From assembly GCA_965220235.1 (NCBI GenBank), contig OZ244815.1, forward strand, positions 3,162,001 through 3,226,000: 64,000 nucleotides of DNA. The letters are read 5' to 3'. Below, one piece after another: positions 35,149-44,997 of the stretch (the stretch's first letter is position 1; every line of letters begins with the position of its first letter). The notes beneath the pieces are model-generated. The model saw only the letters and a list, made by a program, of their open reading frames with translations, was not told where the DNA came from and searched no databases. The DNA comes from Bin55 sp965220235 (GTDB lineage: Bacteria; Pseudomonadota; Gammaproteobacteria; Pseudomonadales; Azotimanducaceae). A program made the position numbers and the translations under genes.

Positions 35149-36273
35149 TCAGAAATCTCGCGGAAGATACGCGAACTTCTTCCAGTGTGCATAGTCAGCT
35201 CGAAACGCGTTTTGTGACTCGTAGATTCGCTTAAAGTCCGCGTCGTTAGCTGACTCCTCAGCCATCACCTCGTCGGAAAGACGATTCAGTTCGCGAAGAA
35301 CATCCTCCGGTAGGTAATTTGCAGTAACACCTTTATCTGCAAAACTCGCGATGATCGGACCTTGCACAGCCTCTGCTTTAGCCAAGTTGCGCGTCACGCC
35401 GGCGGTACACGCAGTTTCCAAAATGCTTCGATGCTGTGGTGTTAGGTTTTGCCATTCATCCAAATTCACCGTCAAATGGATCGAAGTAAACACCTGATGC
35501 CACCCTGGGAAATAGTTGAGCTTCGCGACTCGATCGAATCCCAGCGATTGATCAACGTTCGGCAGTGAATATTCGGTGGCGTCGATGGCACCTTTTTCGA
35601 GTGCTTGAAAGATCTCCGCACCCGGGATCATCGTAACGGAAGCCCCAGTTCGCTCGATGACCTTTCCGCCTAGACCAGCAAATCGAATCTTCAGACCCCG
35701 AAGATCATCGAGTGAGTTAATCGGTTCTCGAAACCAACCAGCTGTTTCTGGACCGATGAGTCCGCAGAGTAAGACATGCACCCCGTCACGTGCATAGAGT
35801 TCTTGAGCCAGTTCCTCACCTTCACCTTCGTACCACCACGATGAGAACTCCCAAGGTTCCAGTCCAAATGGCACGGCGCCAAGTAGTGGCGACGCCGGGA
35901 TTTTGCCTTGATCGTAGCCTAGCCAGGTGTAGCCAGCCGGAATCTTCCCTTCACGCACGGCATCAACGATCTGGAATTCCGGTACGATCTCTTTTGGCTC
36001 TGCGATGAGGAATTCGAACGTGTTGTTCGAGAGCGAACTCACTAATCCTGCGACATAAATGATGTTGTCGCCAAGCACCTCGAGACTTGTCGGAAAGGAG
36101 ACTGGGACGCGCCATCGTTTTGTAGTCGCTTCGCTACCGGCAACGGTCTGAACCGAACTACGCGCTTCATTGTTCTCGGTCGAATACCAAAGGGGAAATC
36201 GAATTACGAGCGCAAGAACCAGTCCCACTACAAAAGCCACCAAGACAAGCAGTGAAACCTCTCGTCGAGTCAA
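35149..36273 (-). CDS. dctP: TRAP transporter substrate-binding protein (DctP family)
   Basis: Periplasmic binding protein of 374 residues with an uncleaved or signal-anchor N-terminus (about residues 7-26). The conserved Arg of IRFAGLGGKV and the GAIDATEYS/PNVDQSLGF stretch are diagnostic. The DATEY phrase and length suggest the subgroup binding 2-oxo or other monocarboxylic acids, but this is a guess. TTG start with AGGA seven bases upstream. First gene of dctPQM. Confidence 0.92.
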   Translation of the reverse strand: MTRREVSLLVLVAFVVGLVLALVIRFPLWYSTENNEARSSVQTVAGSEATTKRWRVPVSFPTSLEVLGDNIIYVAGLVSSLSNNTFEFLIAEPKEIVPEFQIVDAVREGKIPAGYTWLGYDQGKIPASPLLGAVPFGLEPWEFSSWWYEGEGEELAQELYARDGVHVLLCGLIGPETAGWFREPINSLDDLRGLKIRFAGLGGKVIERTGASVTMIPGAEIFQALEKGAIDATEYSLPNVDQSLGFDRVAKLNYFPGWHQVFTSIHLTVNLDEWQNLTPQHRSILETACTAGVTRNLAKAEAVQGPIIASFADKGVTANYLPEDVLRELNRLSDEVMAEESANDADFKRIYESQNAFRADYAHWKKFAYLPRDF

Positions 36274-36473
36274 GCCAGTGTCCTATTAATGAGAAGCATG
36301 TTGAACCGTTAAACAGAGCGGTCGAGGTACCATCCTAGCACAGCGTAGAAAACCTCTAATTCGTCTGCTTCGCGAGCCTTTTGAGAGTACCACCATCATT
36401 ATGATTTAGGTGGGAAGGTCGATAAAGCGTTGGCCTTCGGCGGGTGCATCAATTTCGGGGAAGGAAACGCGAT

Positions 36474-37796
36474 ATGGCTGCTGAGCAGGAACCTCGTACG
36501 TTCGAGGTATACAAAGAGAACTTGCGAGACTTATGGGCTGAGTGGGAAATCGACGTCCATCAAGACCCATACTCGATTCCTCTCGACGACTTCATGTGTT
36601 CGCACCCGTATCTGTTTCGCGAAAACACGATCATGCCTTATTTCGAGAGGCTGCGTAATGAAGATCCGGTGCACTATACCGAAGAATCGCCGTTCGGTCC
36701 GTACTGGGACATCACCAAATATCGCGATATCGTCGAAATTGAAAAGGACTTCAAGACATTCTCATCCGAATCGAAGTACGGCGGCATCCAACTCGGCGGT
36801 ATCAAGTACGACAACCCTGACCCAACATTCACCTTGCCAATGTTCATCGCGATGGATCCACCGAAACATGACGAACAACGCAAGATCGTTCAGCCGCGAT
36901 TCACGCAACGAGCCTTGCAGGATCTTGAAGACGATATCCGTCGACGCGCCCAGATCATCCTTGACGGGTTGCCACGCAACGAAACTTTTAATTGGGTGGA
37001 GCATGTCTCAAAAGAACTGACTGGTCAGATGCTAGCGCAGCTGTTCGACGTGCCACAAGTCGATCGTCACAAGCTGCTCGAATGGTCGGACACCATTCAA
37101 AACGCATCGAATATCGAGTATTTCGATACGATCGAAGACGCGTTTAAGGTGCTTTGGGAGTGCCACGCGTACTTTGCCGAAGTATGGCAGGAAAAGCTGA
37201 AGCAAAAGGAACCTGGGAACGACCTTATCTCAATGCTCGCGTTCGGCGAAGCAACGAAAGACATGCCACCGAACGAGTACTTAGGTAACGTGTTGTTACT
37301 AATCGTCGGCGGAAATGACACAACACGAAATAGCATCAGTGGCGGCGTTCTGGCATTGAACCAGTTCCCCGACGAATACGAAAAACTGAAGCAGCACCAA
37401 GACCTGATTCCTGATATGGTGTGCGAAATGATTCGATTTCAAACACCTGTGGCTCATATGGCTCGAACAGCGGTACGAGACACTGAATTTCGAGGAAAGA
37501 CGATCCACGAAGGCGATCGCGTCGCGCTCTGGTATATCTCAGGTAACCGTGATGAAGAGGTCATTCCTAACGCCGATGAGTTCATCATTGATCGTGACAA
37601 CGTTCGAAGCCATCTATCTTTCGGATTTGGTATTCACCGTTGTATGGGAAATCGACTTGGCGAAATGCAGCTACGAGTCCTTTGGGAAGAAATAGAAAAG
37701 AGGTTTGATCGCATTGAATTGGACGGCGATCCGGTTTATTTGCAATCCTCGTTCATTCACGGGATTCGTGAACTACCGGTACGTATTGCCGCGTAA
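36474..37796 (+). CDS. Cytochrome P450, CYP153-like
   Basis: A 440-residue bacterial P450. The I-helix motif is GGNDTTRNS, the K-helix ExxR is EMIR, and the heme loop FGFGIHRCMGNRLGE carries the axial Cys at about residue 390. The GGNDTTRN, TPVAHMARTA and C-terminal SSFIHGIRELPVRI wording is closest to the CYP153 group, which hydroxylates alkane or fatty-acid chain ends, and to related terpene-hydroxylating groups. No ferredoxin or reductase gene is adjacent. ATG at 36474 was chosen for its AAGGAA upstream. Confidence 0.9.
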   Translation: MAAEQEPRTFEVYKENLRDLWAEWEIDVHQDPYSIPLDDFMCSHPYLFRENTIMPYFERLRNEDPVHYTEESPFGPYWDITKYRDIVEIEKDFKTFSSESKYGGIQLGGIKYDNPDPTFTLPMFIAMDPPKHDEQRKIVQPRFTQRALQDLEDDIRRRAQIILDGLPRNETFNWVEHVSKELTGQMLAQLFDVPQVDRHKLLEWSDTIQNASNIEYFDTIEDAFKVLWECHAYFAEVWQEKLKQKEPGNDLISMLAFGEATKDMPPNEYLGNVLLLIVGGNDTTRNSISGGVLALNQFPDEYEKLKQHQDLIPDMVCEMIRFQTPVAHMARTAVRDTEFRGKTIHEGDRVALWYISGNRDEEVIPNADEFIIDRDNVRSHLSFGFGIHRCMGNRLGEMQLRVLWEEIEKRFDRIELDGDPVYLQSSFIHGIRELPVRIAA

Positions 37797-37839
37797 CTGA
37801 GCATTAGCCTACTTACGATAAAAAAAGAGCGAGTAATCC

Positions 37840-39234
37840 ATGACAAAACCAAACGTACTGTTTCTGATGACGGACCAGCAACGCGCGGACGCAATGAGCT
37901 GTGCAAACGACGGGACCTGGGTGAAAACCCCTAATCTCGATCGAATCGCGGCCGAAGGGGTCCGCTTCACCAATTGCTCGACCACGACACCCATTTGTAT
38001 TCCGGCTCGAGTGACGTTGGCAACAGGTCTGTACCCGCACAACACCCATGTGTGGAACAACCTGCAATACGCGCTGCCCGAAACTGCGCAGACCTGGATG
38101 CGTGTGCTCCGGGACATGGGTTACCGAACCAGCATCTTTGGAAAAACTCACCTGCATCCGCATAGAGGTGATTTACGCGATCGCGAGTATCTGCTACATG
38201 CGTGGGGACTTGACGACGTGAACGAAATCGGCGGTCCAAGAGCAAGTGCCGCCGTCATGAGTCACATGACTGCACGGTGGGAAGAGAAAGGACTGCTAGA
38301 AGCCTACCGTGCTGACTTCGCCGAACGTTTTGCGAATAAACCGCATGTCGCTCGAGCATCGGTATTGCCGTTAGAGGAATACGCTGACGTTTACGTCGGT
38401 CAGCAAGCAAAAAAATACCTTTCGTCATACGATCACAACCAGCCTTGGTTTTGTTGGGTTACGTTTGGCGGTCCGCACGAACCATGGGATGCGCCAGAAC
38501 CGTATGCCAGTATGTATGACCCCGCCGCGATGCCAGAACCTCAACCTCGACCTGTTGAAGAAGATGCCAACAAGCGACCACAAGGTTGGCTAGATACATT
38601 CATGGAACGCCGAACCCCCAATTTCGACGAAGGCGATCAAGCCGCAATGCGTGCCAACTATGCAGGCAATGTAACGCTTATCGATGACCAAATTGGTGAA
38701 ATCCTCAATACGATCGAGGAAAGAGGTGAACTGGATAACACGGTCATTGCGTTTACCTCCGATCACGGTGAAATGAACGGCGACTGGGACTTGATTTACA
38801 AGATGAACTTCCTTGACAGTTCAGCGCGGGTGCCATTGTTGTTCCGCTCGCCGAAAACCATCAATGACGGCGGAAAAGTCATTGACGCGCCCGTTGAGAA
38901 TGTCGATCTTGGCCCTACAGTAATTGAGTTGGCTGGTGGCGAACTAGAGTACCAACAGTTTGGTCAATCGTTAGTTTCGACTTGGGAATCGAACGGCTCG
39001 CTTGAACGCACCGGGATGTCACAGTTCAGTGGCGAATTCATGATCACTGACGGCAAATACAAGATGATGCTCAACCGCGAAGGTGAACCTTATTACCTTC
39101 TCAGCCAGGAGGCAGACGAATTCGAAACGGTTAACTGCGTTAACGGCAATGCCCCTCAAGGCGTCATCTCGGACTTACAGGGTAAACTGATTGAACGGAT
39201 TGCTAAGTCTCAGCTGAGAGCACCATGGTATTGA
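37840..39234 (+). CDS. Sulfatase (alkaline phosphatase superfamily), Cys-type
   Basis: A 464-residue sulfatase with metal-binding TDQQR near the N-terminus and the maturation motif C53-I-P-A-R, where Cys is converted to formylglycine. TSDHGEMNGDW is the second metal site. No signal peptide is evident, so it is probably cytoplasmic. It needs a formylglycine-generating enzyme or anaerobic maturase, neither of which is in the window. It follows the P450 by 43 bases and is probably co-transcribed. Confidence 0.93.
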   Translation: MTKPNVLFLMTDQQRADAMSCANDGTWVKTPNLDRIAAEGVRFTNCSTTTPICIPARVTLATGLYPHNTHVWNNLQYALPETAQTWMRVLRDMGYRTSIFGKTHLHPHRGDLRDREYLLHAWGLDDVNEIGGPRASAAVMSHMTARWEEKGLLEAYRADFAERFANKPHVARASVLPLEEYADVYVGQQAKKYLSSYDHNQPWFCWVTFGGPHEPWDAPEPYASMYDPAAMPEPQPRPVEEDANKRPQGWLDTFMERRTPNFDEGDQAAMRANYAGNVTLIDDQIGEILNTIEERGELDNTVIAFTSDHGEMNGDWDLIYKMNFLDSSARVPLLFRSPKTINDGGKVIDAPVENVDLGPTVIELAGGELEYQQFGQSLVSTWESNGSLERTGMSQFSGEFMITDGKYKMMLNREGEPYYLLSQEADEFETVNCVNGNAPQGVISDLQGKLIERIAKSQLRAPWY

Positions 39235-39365
39235 GCTCCTAATTGCTCAGCCGCTCAGACTGGTTTCTTCTGAGCTAGCTGAATAAGCGCATCGCACACG
39301 ACAAACGTCTTCGGTACTCAACTGGCCTTGTGTGATAATTGCTAAATCCGGAAATCGAACATACT

Positions 39366-40643
39366 ATGAACGCACCTAACGTCGCTTCGCAAGCAACTGT
39401 GGTGGATCGTAGCGCTGAATCCGACGCGTACGTTCCCCCATTTCAACTCACCAAAGGTCAACCTACCCCTATCGCCTCGCACGGCGGTATCTCATACATG
39501 ACGTTCGATAAGGACGGGGATGCAGGTACTGCGGTAGCGATGGAAGACGCATTCCGTCTCATGGACGAGGGCGAAGGTCAAGCGGTCATTGATCTGATTG
39601 AGAACGCACCCCCAGGACCTATCGATACGGAGTGGGGAAAGGGTTTCCGTACGTACGACGAGTGCATGGACTACATTCGCGAGAACAACATTGTTGCGCC
39701 GGAAGGCGGCGTAGCGCTACCGTTGCGCTATACGGTCCATGAACAACCTTCTTACTCGATCGTATCCTCCAATGCGTTTTGGCGCGACCCGTCTCGTGAG
39801 GAAGATGCGAAGCGAGTGCGTATTGAGGAACGGGATATTGGTCGAAGATGCCTCTATTTCCCGCAAATATTGCGTGACGCTCGACGTATGGAAGAGTATC
39901 ACCCAGGACTTTCGCCTAACAGCCCTGAGTGCATGGATCGTCTCGGTGTTTCCTTGGCACATCTAGAATCGAAGTGCAGCAATTTCTACGACTCAAACGA
40001 AGTTCAACGAGTCTTCTACCCTGAAATTGAGCAGCTACTACTTGATTTCTTCCCTGGCGCCACAGATGCTCTCGTGTACAACCACGATGTCTTCAATAAG
40101 GACTACGAAGGCGACCGAAAAGAAGATCAAGATAACAAGAATCCCGGCGTAAATCTAGGTTATGCCAACCTCGTGCATAACGACCTGAACGACAACAGCG
40201 GACGAGTCCGTTGTCGTGAGCTATTAACCAAGAATCTCCGCAATTTCGGCCGTACTCAACACTACACCGAAGAGGAAGCCGACGCGAAAATGTCTCGGCG
40301 ATTCATGTCGATCAACCTAGCAAAGCCCATGGAGACCGTTGAGCAGTTTCCATTTGTGTTGTGCGCGTGGCCGTCATTTGCCGACCAGCCTTACATCACG
40401 AACTATCGGATATATGACGACCGTGTTGGTGAGACTACGCGGTTCACGTATCGACCTGAGCACGAGTGGTACTGGTTCCCTCAGCAGACATCTACTGAGG
40501 TTTCAATGTTGAAGTGTTATGACTCGGTCACCGATGGTTCAGTTTCGCGATGGTCATTCCATTCAGCGTGCGTTGATCCAACCGCACCTGAAGATGCTCG
40601 TTGCCGAAAAAACGTCGTCGTGAGGACGTTCGTCTTTTTCTAG
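39366..40643 (+). CDS. CmcJ/NvfI-like oxygenase family protein
   Basis: A 425-residue protein matching the pattern of CmcJ/NvfI-like proteins, some of which are 2-oxoglutarate/Fe(II)-type oxygenases: DALVYNHDVF, GYANLVHNDLN, MSINLAKPM, EVSMLKCYDS and a C-terminal HSACVDPTAPEDARCRKNVVVRTFVFF. The family acts on secondary metabolites in fungi and actinomycetes; many members remain uncharacterised. ATG at 39366 was preferred to a TTG nine codons earlier. Linkage to the P450 and sulfatase suggests a shared substrate. Confidence 0.75.
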   Translation: MNAPNVASQATVVDRSAESDAYVPPFQLTKGQPTPIASHGGISYMTFDKDGDAGTAVAMEDAFRLMDEGEGQAVIDLIENAPPGPIDTEWGKGFRTYDECMDYIRENNIVAPEGGVALPLRYTVHEQPSYSIVSSNAFWRDPSREEDAKRVRIEERDIGRRCLYFPQILRDARRMEEYHPGLSPNSPECMDRLGVSLAHLESKCSNFYDSNEVQRVFYPEIEQLLLDFFPGATDALVYNHDVFNKDYEGDRKEDQDNKNPGVNLGYANLVHNDLNDNSGRVRCRELLTKNLRNFGRTQHYTEEEADAKMSRRFMSINLAKPMETVEQFPFVLCAWPSFADQPYITNYRIYDDRVGETTRFTYRPEHEWYWFPQQTSTEVSMLKCYDSVTDGSVSRWSFHSACVDPTAPEDARCRKNVVVRTFVFF

Positions 40644-40685
40644 AACTGCGCTTGGCAGCTAAGCACTAGATGGCGCTTGTGGAAT

Positions 40686-41051
40686 TCAAATTTCAACAAG
40701 CGCCTCAAACCCACCCATCATCATTCGCGTACTGTCGAAAGGCACAGGATATTTCTTCCTGTCAAACCTCTCGTCAGTTTGCGCTAGTTTCTCCAAGTGA
40801 GCCATACCTCGATCGCGTGTTTCTCGATCGGGCCACTCAACCCATGAGAACACGACGGTCTCGTGATCCTGCGCATTGACGGCTTTGCGAAAGTCGGTCC
40901 ACTCTCCGCTAGGAACGTCGTCGCCCCAACAATCCACACTGCGGAGCGCACCGAGCTCTTTGAGTACTGGATTCGAATGACGGGCGTAATCGATAAATCG
41001 TTGCTTATCTGTGCTCGCTACCACTATTAGAAAACCGTCGACATATGCCAT
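40686..41051 (-). CDS. DUF1428 family protein (first paralogue)
   Basis: A 121-residue protein of the DUF1428 (YbaA-like) family: MAYVDGFLIVVASTDKQRFIDYAR, then ECWGDDVP-like and FSWVEWPDRETRD, ending in MMMGGFEALVEI. These are small ferredoxin-like alpha-beta barrel proteins of unknown function. ATG start. A close relative lies just upstream at 41187-41552, implying tandem duplication. Confidence 0.88.
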   Translation of the reverse strand: MAYVDGFLIVVASTDKQRFIDYARHSNPVLKELGALRSVDCWGDDVPSGEWTDFRKAVNAQDHETVVFSWVEWPDRETRDRGMAHLEKLAQTDERFDRKKYPVPFDSTRMMMGGFEALVEI

Positions 41052-41186
41052 TTCGTCACCAGTCGGGGGAGTAGTACTTCACCGACGTGACACACGGATG
41101 ACGGATGTAACGTAAGCGAAATCGGATCGACACCTTATTCATCTGCAAATTCCTCGTTCACGCTCCTGGCGTGGGTGTTCTCAAAC

Positions 41187-41552
41187 TTAAATCTCAACGA
41201 TCGTTTCGAATCCGCCGAAGATCATGCGTTTGCCGTCGAACGGAACCGGATATTTTGTCTCGTCGAATCTTTCATCTGATTCAGCTAGTTCGCGCATTCT
41301 TTCCATGCCTTGATCGCGCGTTTCCTTATCTGGCCACTCAAACCATGCGAACACGATTGATTCGTCGTCCTTCGCGTTTACCGCATTGCAGAAATCTGTC
41401 AATGTGCCATCGGGAATGTCGTCGCTCCAACACTCCATCGTCCGAGTAGCGCCAAGTTCCTTAAACAGCGGATTGATGTGATGTGCATGCTCTATGTATT
41501 TCTGCTTATTCGCAGTCGGAACCGCTATCACAAAGCCGTCGATATACGACAC
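41187..41552 (-). CDS. DUF1428 family protein (second paralogue)
   Basis: A 121-residue paralogue of the preceding gene, sharing SYIDGF, ELGATR, CWSDDIP, FAWFEWPDKETRDQGM and GGFETIVEI. GTG at 41552 was chosen because AGGAG lies 5 bases upstream and it aligns with the paralogue's start; a longer frame adds 29 unrelated residues. The two copies differ at many positions, so the duplication is not recent. Confidence 0.87.
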   Translation of the reverse strand: MSYIDGFVIAVPTANKQKYIEHAHHINPLFKELGATRTMECWSDDIPDGTLTDFCNAVNAKDDESIVFAWFEWPDKETRDQGMERMRELAESDERFDETKYPVPFDGKRMIFGGFETIVEI

Positions 41553-41810
41553 ATAGTCTCCTAGAAATATTGAGAAAGCAGCACGAACTATAGCCTTCTC
41601 TGACGTCCTGCTTCCGCTCGCTTCGAACTTCCAAGACACGAGACACGGCGTAATTTCGAACAGATTTATTCGTCGTTTGAGTTCTGGCGAAACTAGCGCA
41701 GGAACACCGAAAAGTGATATCTGAGCAGATCAAGAACCGACAAAACGCGTGTGACAGAATGACGTGTGCGCTGATCTTTGAATCTTGTATGATGAAGTCT
41801 ATCGGGCGAA

Positions 41811-42674
41811 TTGGAAATAGGTAACGTGCTTAGTGGGAGCTGCCTCTGTGGCAACATTGTTTTTGAATTGAGGGGCGAGCCAAAGGGGTTGATGCACTGT
41901 CACTGCTCAATGTGCCGGAAACTTCACGGAAGCACATTCGCGACTTTTGGCGTTTTTGATTCGGAGGCAGTTCACTGGGTCAAAGGAATCGACAAGGTGA
42001 ATCGTTTCAGATCATCGGAATACGGGTCACGAAGCTTCTGCGGCGAATGTGGCTCCGTCGTACCAACACCAACGCAAACAGACGGTATTACCTACATACC
42101 GATGGGGGTCGTCTCCGGAGACGCCGGAGAAACACAGGCTCTTCATCTCTTCGTAGGCTCTAAGGCACCTTGGCACGAAATTGCCGATGAGCATGAGCAG
42201 CACTTGGAGTGGCCTCCCGGATGGGACAACAGCATTCAAGTTAAAGCCGAAGTACGAGAAACCGCAGACCCGAACTGCAGCGCAGGTAGCTGCCAATGCG
42301 GTGTAGTTCGCTTCGAATACGAGGGTGAAGCCGATCGCATGTTGAACTGCCACTGCTCCCGATGCCGTAGACAGATGAGCGCAGCGTACGGCACGTTTGT
42401 TTTTGTATCTAGCGAACAGTTCCGTTGGACTTCAGGAGAGGACGATGTCGTGAACTACAAAATGCCGGAAGCTCGTGTCAAGGGAACGGCGTTTTGCCGT
42501 CACTGTGGCTCACTCGTAGCGCGAGAGCGCGATGCGGGTTCGATGCAAATCCCAGCAGGTTCGCTAGACGGCGATCCTCATATCCGACCGATCGCCAACA
42601 TTTTCACGGATTCAAAAGCGCCCTGGGTCGCACTCGACGAGAGCATCACCTGTTTTCCGGAGTATCCGACTTAA
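41811..42674 (+). CDS. Protein with two tandem GFA (CENP-V/Mss4-like) zinc domains
   Basis: A 287-residue protein made of two glutathione-dependent formaldehyde-activating-enzyme-like domains, most members being single-domain. The first has GSCLCG, CHCSMCRK and CGECGS; the second has GSCQCG, CHCSRCRR and CRHCGS, so both zinc sites look complete. Function is unknown; glutathione or thiol adduct handling is possible. TTG start is uncertain; GTG at 41826 is an alternative. Confidence 0.85.
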   Translation: MEIGNVLSGSCLCGNIVFELRGEPKGLMHCHCSMCRKLHGSTFATFGVFDSEAVHWVKGIDKVNRFRSSEYGSRSFCGECGSVVPTPTQTDGITYIPMGVVSGDAGETQALHLFVGSKAPWHEIADEHEQHLEWPPGWDNSIQVKAEVRETADPNCSAGSCQCGVVRFEYEGEADRMLNCHCSRCRRQMSAAYGTFVFVSSEQFRWTSGEDDVVNYKMPEARVKGTAFCRHCGSLVARERDAGSMQIPAGSLDGDPHIRPIANIFTDSKAPWVALDESITCFPEYPT

Positions 42675-43062
42675 GATCACGGTTCCAATAGGACGCTCGT
42701 CCAAACATGCATCGCTGACCGCGCTCTTGACTGGTACTTGGCGAGTTCATTCGATATCCAAGCTCGGGAACGAACGATCGCACATTAGTTAGTTCGAAAA
42801 TGTCGTGTTTGACAACAGATTGTGCACGAATGTGGTATGACCGACGCCAATTTACATGGCTTCGCAAGCGCTTGCACCAAATCTGTTTGAACATCACGCT
42901 GATGCGAGTCGATCAAGCGAGCTCTGTACCATTTTCACCGCACCACTGATCTTTAAGCGTTTGCTAGGTGTGAATCAATAGTTTTCAGCATGAGACCAAT
43001 CACGATGAGAATAACTCAAGATCGAAAACATCAACGATAGCTCGCGTTAAACGCACCAAGCG
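42675..43062. other. Intergenic region without a visible gene
   Basis: A 388-base stretch between the GFA gene and the ABC exporter. I see no recognisable gene, RNA or repeat. The exporter start at 43063 is a TTG without a clear ribosome-binding site, so the upstream signals remain unresolved. Confidence 0.4.
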
Positions 43063-44997
43063 TTGAATCAAACTCGCGAAAACGTAACGCCTCCCGACGA
43101 GTTCGAGGCGTTGCGTTTTGACCTTAAGGGACTAGGGCGGATCTATCTGTCGACCTGGCCTTACATTCTCGCCCAACTACGTCATTTCCTTGCGCTGCTA
43201 GCGCTGAACTTGGGCATGATCGGTTTCGCCACCGCCGTCGGCTTCATGAGTTTCGACATTCTTTGGGATTCGGTTGGCAGCAGCGAGCCACTTTCGAATG
43301 CTCAAGCAGCCGTCATGTTCCTACCGGACGTTGATTACGTTGATGTCGACGCCTTATCCGAAGACTCACGATTCGAAATCCTGTTTAGATTCCTCATCGT
43401 CGCAGCGATCATCATCGTGCTGACGACGAGCTCGTTTACGCTGATTTCAATTTACAAGACATGGATTCTGCAACGCGTCAACCAGGCATTGCGCGTCGAC
43501 ATGGTCCGCAACGCAGAGGAACTGAGCTTGCGGTTTCATGCGACGGCATCCGCTGGAGACGGCATCTATCGTGTGTTTCAAGATAGCGCGATGGTGACAG
43601 CGGTCGTCGACAACATCGTCGTGCAGCCCATCATCGCATTGTTGACGCTAGCACTGCAACTCACAATCGCCTCTCTTTTCAGTCCTTGGTTCGCGTTTCT
43701 TCTTTGCGTCGCAAGCGCAACGATATTGACCATAACTGTTTGGTATACGCCAAGGCTGCGGACATGGAGCCAAGCGGCTCGTCGTTCAAACGCCGCCTTG
43801 TTCACGCGTGTGCAGGAGACGTTTCAGAGTATTCAAGCGATCAAGGCTTATGGGTTTGAAGAGACGAACCTCTCACGATTCGAACGTGAATCGAACATCG
43901 CCTTAAACAATGCATTTGCACTACGACGCGATTTTGCCATCGTAAAGGTTGTCGCGTCGTTTCTTCTTGCGTTAACACTCTTTGTGACAGACTTCATCGC
44001 CACCCAGTTTGTACTGAATGAGGAGATCGTTTTTGGCGCATCGCTTCTGGCTCTATTCGGAATGACCGTTACACGTTGGACGGTCGCTGCGCATCAAGCG
44101 CGTAGAGGTTCGATCGACGCGTTTACATTCAATTTTGAGCATCTCGTGCGGTTGTGGTGCTTCGCGCAGGACATGGCCGTCGGTTTAGGACGCGCGTTTT
44201 GGCTATTAGCTCAACAACCCGAAGTTCGCGACCCAATTGATCCAGTCACATTCCCCATGTCCATTCAAAACGTGAAATTCGAAGGGGTACGCTTCGGATA
44301 CGAACCGCAGAATTTGGTGTTAGACGGGTTCGATCTGACCGCGCACGTTGGCCAGGTAACTGCATTGGTTGGCGCTTCTGGATCGGGTAAATCGACGGCG
44401 ATGTCGCTGTTGCTGCGACTCTTTGACCCGGATGCAGGCAACGTACAGATTAATGGCATTCGCCTATCGCAGATGAGGATCAGAGACATCCGTTCAGCGA
44501 TCGCGATCGCGCTTCAGGAAAACGTGCTATTCCCCATTTCAGTCGCTGAGAACTTGCGCTACACCACACCGGATGCCACTGATGAAGAGATACGTGAAGC
44601 TGCAGCCGTGGCGTGCGCACTCGATTTCATAACCGAGCTACCAAATGGTTTTGAAACCGAACTAGGAATCGACGGTGCCTTGCTATCAGTCGGACAGAAG
44701 CAACGTCTATCCATAGCACGCACATTGACTCGGAACGCACCCATATTGATATTGGACGAACCGACCGCATCACTTGACGCTGAAACTGAACGACAGGTGC
44801 TTGCGAATCTCAAGACATGGGCAAGCGAACGGGTGGTGTTTGTTATTACACATCGCATGTCGACCATCAAAGACGTGGACCAAATCGCCTTTTTAACGGA
44901 TGGCAAAGTGGTCGAAGCAGGGTCGCACGACGAATTGATGAGTCGGCGAGGACACTACACCGATTTTGTGATGTCGGGCGAATCAGCTCATGTCTGA
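43063..44997 (+). CDS. ABC exporter, fused permease-ATPase, first half
   Basis: A 644-residue ABC transporter half with an N-terminal six-segment membrane domain (about residues 30-370) and a C-terminal ATPase. Walker A is VGASGSGKST, the signature is LSVGQ (instead of LSGGQ), Walker B ILILDEPTASLD, and the switch His is in VITHRMST. It overlaps the next exporter gene by 8 bases, so the two probably form a heterodimer. The large loop VMFLPDVDYVDVDAL between early helices is unusual. The cargo is unknown. Confidence 0.9.
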   Translation: MNQTRENVTPPDEFEALRFDLKGLGRIYLSTWPYILAQLRHFLALLALNLGMIGFATAVGFMSFDILWDSVGSSEPLSNAQAAVMFLPDVDYVDVDALSEDSRFEILFRFLIVAAIIIVLTTSSFTLISIYKTWILQRVNQALRVDMVRNAEELSLRFHATASAGDGIYRVFQDSAMVTAVVDNIVVQPIIALLTLALQLTIASLFSPWFAFLLCVASATILTITVWYTPRLRTWSQAARRSNAALFTRVQETFQSIQAIKAYGFEETNLSRFERESNIALNNAFALRRDFAIVKVVASFLLALTLFVTDFIATQFVLNEEIVFGASLLALFGMTVTRWTVAAHQARRGSIDAFTFNFEHLVRLWCFAQDMAVGLGRAFWLLAQQPEVRDPIDPVTFPMSIQNVKFEGVRFGYEPQNLVLDGFDLTAHVGQVTALVGASGSGKSTAMSLLLRLFDPDAGNVQINGIRLSQMRIRDIRSAIAIALQENVLFPISVAENLRYTTPDATDEEIREAAAVACALDFITELPNGFETELGIDGALLSVGQKQRLSIARTLTRNAPILILDEPTASLDAETERQVLANLKTWASERVVFVITHRMSTIKDVDQIAFLTDGKVVEAGSHDELMSRRGHYTDFVMSGESAHV

